Made by a program: the position numbers and the translations under genes. Shown piece after piece: positions 55,945-64,000 of a stretch of DNA of 64,000 nucleotides (position 1 is the first letter of the stretch; each line of letters begins with the position of its first letter). The stretch comes from Chlamydomonas reinhardtii (taxonomy: Eukaryota > Chlorophyta > Chlorophyceae > Chlamydomonadales > Chlamydomonadaceae): positions 4,510,880 through 4,574,879 of the forward strand of contig NC_057019.1 in assembly GCF_000002595.2 (NCBI RefSeq), given 5' to 3'. Under the pieces are notes generated by a model. That model did no database searches. It was given only the letters and a program-made list of their open reading frames with translations, and was not told the DNA's origin.

Positions 55945-58900
55945 ATGCGCAGCGACACCGATTCCTCTTCCGGCCGACCTCTCGGCTGGTCCAGAGATGA
56001 GGAGGAAGTGCATCATCACGGCGCAGCGGCCAGCTCGCGACTCGGCACCGCGGGTGTTGCGCCCGCACCATGCGGGACGCAAGGCGCAGCTGCTGCCCAC
56101 CACAGCGCCAGCGTCGCAGATGCCGGCGGCGAGGATGACGGCCGAGTCTGGGATTGGGAGGGCGACGAGGCAGAGGAGGACGACGGCGGCTTGGACGAAG
56201 TGCTGCAGGCCGCCGCGCGCGGCTGCCGCCTTCCCACCCTCGCCTCCTTCCAGGTCACGGTGAGTTGTGGACGGGGTGCAGTCGCACACCCGGGGATTAC
56301 CGCGAACCCACGCAGCCACGCAGCGAGGCACGGACAGGGGTGGTCCTGGGATTGCTTCGCTCGGGGGCCTGAGCCCAAAAAACGTACACGGTCTGCTGCA
56401 ACGACCAACCAACCCAACCGTTGCCAAAGCACACAGTATCACCGCCCAGCCACGATTTTGCCATTGGCCAGCGCCTCAACGAGGGTTTTGATGGCTTGTA
56501 CTTGTAGGTTTGGGGATAAGGATACAAACTGATAAGGACAGAAAAGCGCCACAACGACGTCAAGTGGGGGGGGGGGGGTCATGCGCTATGGGGGTGACAA
56601 TGCTCAGGAAGGTCCGTCAAAGTCTGCAACGACTGCCTGACGACCTCGCGGCGATTTGATTGGGTAGCACGGACTGTGCACCCCACCCAACCGGCCACGT
56701 CCGGCATTGCGGGGTTGCGAAGGCCCCCAACATAGATGCGTGTGCTTAGTAGGCGCCCGCGTCAGGTGTCTGGTGGCCGTTGGCCCCAGGAGGGGAGGGC
56801 TCGGCCCTTTTCCTGCCCTTAAAGGCAGACACCACCTTTTTGACAGGAAGACCGGTGATCTTGACCCGTCTCTTGGCCTGTCTCTTTGTGCACTGTGTGC
56901 ACAGTCAGTGCAGTCGTGTGACGCAAAGACTGTGGGTATAGCATCGTGCCATGGCAGCAGCTAAGACAATCTTGACGGGGCACGCACACGCGAACCGCTG
57001 CTGCCAAAGGAAGAGAGTGTATGGTAACACGGCGCACAATCAGGTTGCACTCCAGCCATTGCAAACATCATCGCACGGTACTCATGACTGGCAATCATCA
57101 TTGTGAGAAGCAGTGGCAGCGGTAGCAGCGGCAGAAGGAAAGCACAGCCCTGCTTCACACACATGCACATAAGAAACACAGATCTTCTCCTTGAGCGTAT
57201 CATTCTGCGCGCACCAAATGCTTTTCGTGAACACCAGGGGTGTTATCACCACGTGTGGTGCGCCGCACTGCGATGCGGAGTGCTGCTCATGGGGGCAGGT
57301 TGTGGGCCGAGCCACTTGTTCCATGGCTTGACATGGATGAGGTGCGCGGCGTGTGCGTCCGATTACAACTCCCTTCCAGCCCAGCTCTAGCGCAGACCAC
57401 GTTTGAGCGCCTCCAACTGTACCCCTCTGGTTTTGCAGCAAGACGTTGCACAGGCCCCAAGCGCAATTTAAACCATCTCAATCAGCTCAGCCTCCCCACC
57501 CCCATTCTCTGAACCTCGCACCCTGGCAGCACACGGTCCCTGCAAGCCCCCGATGGTAGGGCCGACAGCAGCCAAAGCAATACTAACACGCGAGGCTCAC
57601 CGTGCTGGAGTCGCCCCCGTCACCACGGTCAGCACAGCCGCACAGCCGCCGCAATGTGTCTTCCATGGCACGATGTAGAGGAGAGTGCAGTACGTAGCAG
57701 GGCGCAGTGCGTAGCGGTGCGCGTAAACCAGGGGCAGCCAGGGGCACCCCTGGGGTGAACTGACACGGTATGCTTGCGTGTGCAGGTGCACCTCGCAGCC
57801 CCATTCCATTCCAGGATCAGGTGAGGCTCCAGATGCGTGCGATCGTGCAGGTGGGTGAGCGGGGCCGATTGGGCTGTGCCATGCAGCAAGGGGGCAGGCC
57901 GCATGAGTGTGAAGGACCGGATGCCGCGCTGGCTAGGCTTGCCGGCTGGCATGGCTGGCATTGTTGACGGGGCATTGCACATACATGTGTCAAACAACGC
58001 AAGAGCAGCGAGCCGTGCTCGGAAACACCCAACTGCGAGACGCAGGATGGCTGAGGATTGCATGTTGACCTGGAACACCTGTACACGCATCTACCTCACT
58101 GCCAGCCCGACGGTCGCCATCATCTCCACACACTGATGATGTGGGATGGGTGAAGGTTGACACGCGTGTACCCCTCCCTGCCACGCACCTTACCCTGACC
58201 ATGCAGGCCGATGAGATCGGCGGCGGCGGCAGCGGCGGTGGTGGCGAGGGGCGAATGGAACCGGGTCCTCCGCGCCGCTGCTGGCGGCGGCGTCTGCTCA
58301 ACAGCGGGTGCCGGACACGCAAAGCGGCATGGTGGCGGCAGCGGCGGCGGCGGCGCAGCAGCAGCAGGTGGGCGCCGTGAGGGCCTGAATTACAGGTAGT
58401 GGGCCACAGCGCGAGGGGTGGGCGAATGTTTTTGCAGCGGCGCATTTGTACTACCTCTAGGCTGCTGCGGGCGGTCCATCACTGATGATGACTGAGTTGC
58501 GATCGGGTGCAGCAGCCCACCGCCTGCCGGTGATGGCCTCGCGGGGGTCATCATTTCAGCAGCAACCCGCTGTCGCACTGGCTCTGCACCGACAGGCCGG
58601 AGGAGACGGCGGTGTCGACGAAGCAGCGGCGGCCTCCGCGCATCCTGCGGGCGCGGCTGATGCCCCGCTGGCGGCCATGAACACTGTCAGCAACAGCAGC
58701 GGCGGACGCGACGAGGGCGACGCCATGGCGGTGGCGCCAGCCGCGAAGGGCGTGGCCGCAGCGGCTGCGGCGGCGCCCGGTGGTGCGGCTGTGCCCCATG
58801 GAATCAGGGGCGGCGGCGGAGGAGGAGGGGGCGGCGGCGGCCACCATGGCGGACTCGCACTCGCCCGCTGCCTCCGGAACCTCCGCCGGCGGGTCCACCA

Positions 58901-59148
58901 AGTCGCCCGGCACAGCTGGGCCCGCGGTCGCGGCCGGGCTGCCAGCGGCTGCCGTGCCCACTGCCTCTCGCGTGGGCGGCGCGGCGCACACGGGCAGTGG
59001 CGGTGGCCCCAAGCGTGGCCGTGCGGCCTCCGGCAGCGGCGGCGGCCGCGGCAGCGGCAGAGGGCATGGAGGCGGTGGCACTGCGGGGCCGGCTGCTGGC
59101 GGGGGAGGAGGCAAAGGTGCGGCCACGGGCCGGCCAGGCCCGGCGTAG
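55945..59148 (+). CDS. Acidic/Gly-rich protein, unknown function; exon 1 in centre, rest in right arm
   Basis: Exon 55945-56259 reads MRSDTDSSSGRPLGWSRDEE, an acidic DDGRVWDWEGDEAEED and LPTLASFQVT, ending at GTGAGT in phase 0. A phase-0 exon 57815-57850 gives DQVRLQMRAIVQ, followed by 58207-58367 (ADEIGGGGSGGGG, later QQRVPDTQSG and poly-Gln) and an exon from about 58559 (QQPAVALALHRQ) to the stop at 59146-59148 with a basic Gly-rich tail (KRGRAASGSGGGRGSGRG). In the last two exons the best coding frame changes once each, so extra introns, errors or decay must be assumed. The tail suggests a nuclear or RNA-binding protein. A 1.5-kb intron contains the antisense small gene. The join across 1.5 kb is inference. 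Confidence 0.35.
56746..57666 (-). CDS. Small basic protein, 70 aa, hypothetical
   Basis: Exon 57601-57666 (MEDTLRRLCGCADRGDGGDS, donor GTGAGC) joins in phase 0 with 56746-56892 (acceptor CACACAG), which reads CTKRQAKRRVKITGLPVKKV, then SAFKGRKRAEPSPPG, and ends in DAGAY. The second exon is strongly basic, as in nucleic-acid-binding proteins. Exon one is inside the right arm and exon two in the centre, so only this side of the inverted duplication has the whole gene. Lies antisense in the long intron of the plus-strand gene. No family recognised. Confidence 0.4.
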
Positions 59149-60118
59149 GGCTGTCTCCCTGGTCAGCGGCGGCAGTGTGCGGTCGGCGCGCATGCAGTTG
59201 TGTTGTTGATGCTGTGACGTTCGTTTCATCATTGGCGGGAGAGAAATAGAACGGACAAGGCAGGGAGTTATCGGCAGCGGTGTGTATGTTTGCTGGCGTG
59301 CTGGCACAGCGCGGCACCAAGAGCGGCAACAGGCCTGCAGTCAAGCACGGAGCTGTTTTGCGGTGGGCCGTCTGGCAGTAGTTGGCAGGATTGTAGGGCA
59401 TGCGTGTGAAGCAAGCCGGAAGATTCTGGCCCGGGCCCGCAAGTATCGCATGTCCGTAACTCTCCTGAAGCTAAGCCGGGCCATCACCTTGACCATGGCA
59501 AACAGCATGCCCTTCACGGTCTCAACCTGAGCAGGCTCAACCTTAGCAGGCATAACCCTGTTTACGTGTGCGTGTGTGTGTAACTAAACCCGTACCAAGT
59601 GAGCCGCAACAATTCATGAGAAAGTCACTCGCCGGCAGCGGCAGACTCCGCGCGGCCTGAGGGGGGAAGCATGCAAAACAGGCCAAACATCCTCAGAGAG
59701 TACTTGAAATCGGACAAACCCAAACACCCCCAATCCGCTCGGGTAAACCCAAACTCACACAACAAAGCCCCGCCAGAGCCCATCAGGGCCATTCAGAGCC
59801 CCTCAGAGCCCGCCAGGTAGGGCTACGTACCAGGGCCGTTCTGAGCGCGCCAGACCCTCCAGAGGCCTATGCGGATCCCTCCTGAATCTCTTAAATAGCC
59901 CGTTTAATCATGCGAGTCTAATCAAAGCAGTTTGTGCCCCCCATACATAGTCCCAATGTGTGAATGGCTATGCCCAACAGCCCGTGTCACAGATGCCATA
60001 CCACCCTAAAAGCAGCAGGAAGCGCTGGAAAATACACGCACTTGAAGCTAACTTTTGGTGTTTGGTGTTGACTCAGCTTTATTAAGGAGGCACCTTTTCC
60101 GATGAGGCACTCGCAGAT

Positions 60119-60748
60119 GTGGACTACATGCTGGCGCTGCACAAGGGGCAGCGTGCTAAGAACGCGCGCGTGGTGAGTGGATTCAAGCCAGGTGACCGCG
60201 TGCGATTGCTGGAGGGCAAGGCGCTGTTTGACAAGGAGAAGGCCACATATTCACAGCAGATCTACACCGTGACGCGGCAGGAGGGCTATCGCTTTGCTGT
60301 GGAGGGCAAGCGGCGCCTGTACCGCCCGTCAGAGATGCAGTTGGTGCGTGGTGAGGTGACAGACAGGGTGACGGGTGGGGCCAAGCGACAGGCAGAGGCC
60401 GCGCAGGAGCAGCGCCAGGTGCGGCGCGTCGCTCGGGCTCTTGCGACCACTCAGCAGCAGGCCACGCGCGCAATTGAAGCACAAGACCCACCCGCCGCGC
60501 CGGCGCACGCGAAGAAGCCTGCGGTGGGCAAGCGCGGCAATAGGCGTGGCAAGCGCGAGCAGGTGCGTGGCGAAACACACTTTGATGTGTCGCGTTTTGA
60601 GGCCAGTAAGTATGTGGGCGGCAAGTTACAGTTCTTAGTGAAATTCAAGGGATTCCCGAAAGCGGAATGGCTGCCTGCGAAGCAGCTGCAGGAGGACCTG
60701 AGCGCCGACGCCTATCGCGCGCCGCGCAAGGCGATGAAAGCAACCTGA
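60119..60748 (+). mobile_element. Fossil integrase tail with chromodomain, right copy
   Basis: Same 209-codon frame as 49145-49774, in mirror orientation, with identical protein. Being part of the duplicated arm, it is not an independent insertion. Confidence 0.65.
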
Positions 60749-61304
60749 TGCATTCCTGTTAATATATCTCGCTAAATATATAAAAGTCTATAGTTATTTT
60801 TACGCTGTCGCAGTCTGGTGCGACTCGCGAGTTTTGCCGGAGTTTAGCCCGAGTTTCGGCTGAGTTTCGCGCGAGTTTCTGTCGAGTTTTCGCCGAATTT
60901 CCGCCGAGTTTCCCTGCGCCCCGCCCGCGCGTGCACACCAGCGACTCTCATGCACTCCAGCGAGTCCCTTCTCTTCAGCCCCCTGCCGCCGCCCCAGCAG
61001 CGACCGTCCCTTTGGCAGCCGTGTGAAACCGTGTGCCCTCTGATCCAATCGCCACCAGCCTGGGGGAGGCAAACGCTCCGCCACGGCGCGCTTCGCGCGC
61101 CGCGCAACCGGACATGTTTCCCCAGCATCTAGGTCGCACTCATCCGCATCCTCACACGAACTCACACGCGGCGCGGCGCCAGGGGGCGCCGCCCCGCGGA
61201 GGTACCCGTGTCAACCGTGTGAAACCGTGTGCGCTTAGAGCAGCCGATGGACAGGGGTCAGACCCATGCTTCTCTCTGAGTTTACACGCAGCTCACACAC
61301 AGCT

Positions 61305-61404
61305 NNNNNNNNNNNNNNNNNNNNNNNNNNNNNNNNNNNNNNNNNNNNNNNNNNNNNNNNNNNNNNNNNNNNNNNNNNNNNNNNNNNNNNNNNNNNNNNN
61401 NNNN
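61305..61404. other. Assembly gap (100 N) in the right arm
   Basis: By comparison with the left arm the missing piece should match 48027-48588 (562 bp). Confidence 0.95.
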
Positions 61405-62148
61405 GCCGCCTGGCTTTGGGTATGGTGTGGGTTGCCGCGGCCTTTGCAACTGGATAGTGGGCTAACTCGGTACTGGCCCGCCAAGCATGCACCCGCATGC
61501 ACGGCGGCCGGGCGCACAGGCGGCGGTCGTGTTGGCTTATTGCCCCTTCCCCCCATAGGGACAGGGGCGGAGCCCGTGCGGTCGCATCCAGTTCCAGGGG
61601 GGACCCTTGTCGGTTGCCAACCTCCAGCGCCCTACTGAGCCCTTCAGAGCCCGCCAGAACTCTCCAGAGCCCGCCAGAGCCCCTCAGAGCCCGCCAGAGC
61701 CCCTCAGAGCCCGCTAGAGCCCTTCAGAGCCTGCCAGAGCTTTTCAGAGTTCGCCAGAGCCCTCCAGAGGCCGATGCAGATCCCTCCAAAGGCCAGTCGC
61801 AGGAAAAAATGCGCCAACTACCAGCCTCCGCCAAGCCCGCCGTACTCTGTTGCAGCTTCCCACACGCCTCGCTGTCCAACTACACACTCCAACTCGTGCT
61901 GGGCGCCAACCGCCACCCCCGCCGAGCTCCGCCGTACTCCATAGCAGCTGCCCACACGCGCCCCCGCGCAACTGTCAGCTCCCACTCGCGCTGCGCACCA
62001 ACCGCCACGACACGTGCCGCCCCTGTTCGTTGGCAGTTGCGCGGAAGCCCGTTTGTGATCCCCGTGTGTCAGTTAAAGTGTTGGTAGTTGCGAGGATTGC
62101 CGCGCCGCACGCCGCACGTGCAAAGTACACGCATCACTACTGCTGCTG

Positions 62149-63181
62149 TGGTCGGTGCGCAGAGAGTCCTGTTCATGGCTGTTCCACTTTCCTGTGCGGG
62201 TGGGCTTCAAAGCATTGCACCGTTGCACGTCATGGACTCATGGCATATGCTGGTGATACGGTACCCCACATCACCACGTCCCCGCACACGACCAGTCCCC
62301 CGTACTCACGATACGACTCATCTAAGCAGTGCCGCGGCCCGTGGGTGTCCGGGCTAGTTGTGAGCAGCACCAGGGGGGGGGCTGGGCATGAGGTACGGCA
62401 GCATTGCCAAGTGGGACTTGCATGCGACAGTTGGAAAAGTTAACACTGTTGCTTTGCATGCCGCGGCCCACCCCGGCAAACCGCTCCGTCAAAATACACT
62501 GTCGCAGAGTCTGACCTGCCTCATCACACCGACTCGAAGAGCCAATCGAAGCGGCACCTGCAGCTCGAGTCCCAGAAACTGCGATGCCAACAGCCACAAA
62601 ACAAACGGGTTACTTACTACGTGTCAACAGCAAATGCCACACAGCTTGGCATCAACCGGTGCACCCCGGGTCTAGAAGAATTGGCACGCCCACATACACA
62701 CTGACCCGTTAACACCAGGTCACCGAAGTCAAACAAACAAACTCACATACACACTCGACGGCCTGATTATCTGTCGACTGGTCAAGGCAACCGGTCGCAA
62801 TCTAATAGGCCGTAAACAGCGCAAACCCTGCGCCCCCCGTGCCCAGCATTGGGGCACACAAACGCTTCCCTGCACATGCTTGCACTCTCCGCTCCCGTCT
62901 CATCACCTTTGCAATCAACCCTCAGCGCAGAACCAGAACGGCATGAGGACCTCCTGCCCTCAGACCATGCATGCTGGCGGCGGCGAGCCCAGCAAAACAG
63001 ACCGGGCTCCAACCGCCGCCACTGCTGTTGCCAAGAGCGCCGCATCGATCAACACGGCACGACAGCACCAGTCCTCACCGCACCTCAAAAAAGACCACCG
63101 CAACGCACACGCGCTGCTCTTGGGGCAGAATCATCATCATTATCATCATTGAGCCCTGCAGGCACCGCTAGGAAGCAGCTT
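62149..63181. other. Intergenic, no gene seen
   Basis: From the end of the right arm to the stop codon of the last gene. A poly-G patch (about 62373-62380) and a TCATCATCATTATCATCATT run (63130-63150) are the only notable features; the latter lies in the presumed 3' UTR. Confidence 0.5.
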
Positions 63182-64000
63182 TTACCAGCGCTCCTTGCGA
63201 GGGGCACCGGCGGCGTCCTTACCGGCCTCGCCCTCCTTAGGCGAGGCGCGGGGGCCACGGGGGCCGTCGCGCTCGGGGCGGTCGCGCCCGCCCTCCGACC
63301 GCTCCGGCCGCTCGCGTCCCTCTTCCCGACGTGGCCCGCGCGGGCCGTCCTTGCCGCCCTCGCCGCCACCCTCCTTGCGGCCGCCGCCGCGAGCGAAGCG
63401 CACCTGGAGATGGACAAGACGAATACAAGGCATGGTTTGGTATACAGCGAGAGCGGTTTGGGTGCTTGCCGTTAATGCGAGACCTAATGCATCGCCTCGC
63501 AATAATCATGCCCGAGTCCCTCAGACCTGACAGCCCTGTCTCGCCCCCAGCTCGTCTTGACAGGCGCTGCCCCTGCGAAACTCCTCGTCAATGACGGCTT
63601 CACACGCCCGCCTCTCCACTATCTGACCCTACCAAATGCGCAACACAACAACCGCCCCTGCGCGCGCCCTTGCGCGCCATGTTATGGTAGTGGGACCGCA
63701 CCCCCGGCGACGCGTCAACCTCCTCACGGCGACGCCTGCCTGCCTGCCCGCCTTTTCCCTCCTCCGCGGCCTTGCTCTTCCGGGTCCTTCTCACCTTGTC
63801 GTCCTCCTCCACCTGCAGCTTGAGCAGAGCGCGCTCCTTGGCGTCCAGCTCCGCGCCCACCTCCTCCGCCTTGCCCTTGGCGGCCTCGTCCTCCTCGCCC
63901 GCTGCCTTGAGCTCCTCGAGCTGCTTCTGCAGCGCCTCCACAGCCGCCTTGAGCTCCTTCTCTGCCGGCGTCTCGTCCCTTGCGTGGGAGGGCCAGACGA
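63182..64000 (-). CDS. Coiled-coil, RG-rich C-terminal protein; 5' part outside window
   Basis: Two minus-strand exons: one from beyond or near the window edge down to 63795 (donor GACAAG|GTGAGA) and the last one 63182-63403 (acceptor CTCCAG, stop TAA). The first reads AVEALQKQLEELKAAGEEDE, then KERALLKLQVEEDDK, a strongly helical Glu/Lys coiled coil. The last reads VRFARGGGRKEGGGEGGKDG, then repeated RPER/GGRDRPERDGPRGPR, ending in APRKERW. Such RG/RD-rich tails are typical of RNA-binding or ribosome-associated proteins (Stm1/SERBP1-like and translation-factor tails are candidates). The family cannot be settled from the C-terminus alone. Confidence 0.65.

Larger units (their letters stand above)
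56998..62148 (-). repeat. Right arm of the giant inverted duplication
   Basis: Mirror of 47283-52895, interrupted by the 100-N gap. The stretch 59149-60118 between the two coding pieces, like its mirror 49775-50743, shows only short frames and a TGATGGGCTCTGG-type repeat remnant. Right flank after the arm: TGGTCGGTGCG; left flank before the other arm ends in GGTGGT, so a 4-bp TGGT repeat is possible but weak. Confidence 0.95.

Noticed and set aside
47283-62148. Whole inverted duplication as one transposon with giant terminal repeats
   Set aside because: The centre carries ordinary intron-bearing genes, including one with a plastid transit-type N-terminus, and no convincing target duplication flanks the arms.

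Overview
The window looks like nuclear DNA of a chlorophycean green alga close to Chlamydomonas or Volvox. It is GC-rich and its genes carry many short introns with GTGAGT/GTGCGT-type donors. Alanine- and glycine-rich insertions interrupt the proteins, long AC/GT microsatellites sit inside introns, and several genes have the volvocalean poly(A) signal TGTAA after the stop. Two 100-N runs (8174-8273, 61305-61404) mark assembly gaps. I saw no bacterial operon features, rRNA, tRNA or CRISPR array.

Left part (1-11.4 kb): the 3' exons of a voltage-gated cation channel (IQ motif), then repeats: a fragment duplicated from the gene at 33.6 kb, a tandem cluster of 5'-truncated LINE copies, a gap, and a diverged long inverted repeat enclosing another LINE piece. 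From 11.4 to 15.3 kb lie a short and a long copy of a tyrosine-recombinase element. A second long copy at 30.0-33.2 kb matches it wherever I compared them.

Middle part (15.3-29.1 kb): a near-complete foldback at 16.2-16.6 kb, a degraded Fanzor/TnpB-like zinc-ribbon fragment, and a set of ordinary genes whose exon phases agree. These encode a small plastid-targeted membrane protein (+), a METTL21-type methyltransferase (-), a VanZ-like membrane protein (-) and an F-box/LysM protein (+). The last two share a 249-bp divergent promoter.

33.6-47.3 kb: a ten-exon gene for a probably N-myristoylated protein of unknown function, a 249-bp MITE-like element with 6-bp target duplication, a multi-exon minus-strand gene with a Gln-rich coiled coil, and C-rich minisatellites with a small repeat that recurs next to poly-C tracts.

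47.3-62.1 kb: a giant inverted duplication. Arms of about 5.6 kb, almost identical, flank a 4.1-kb centre. Each arm holds a fossil integrase-tail/chromodomain fragment. Gene models at the inner edges (one minus, one plus) join the right arm to the centre, so the left arm is probably the derived copy. The centre also holds a complete two-exon gene for a plastid-type membrane protein. The window ends in the 3' part of a minus-strand gene for a coiled-coil, RG-rich protein.

The genes do not form one pathway. They are unrelated host genes in a repeat-rich region. All gene models were built by hand from splice signals and reading phase; no database search was possible.
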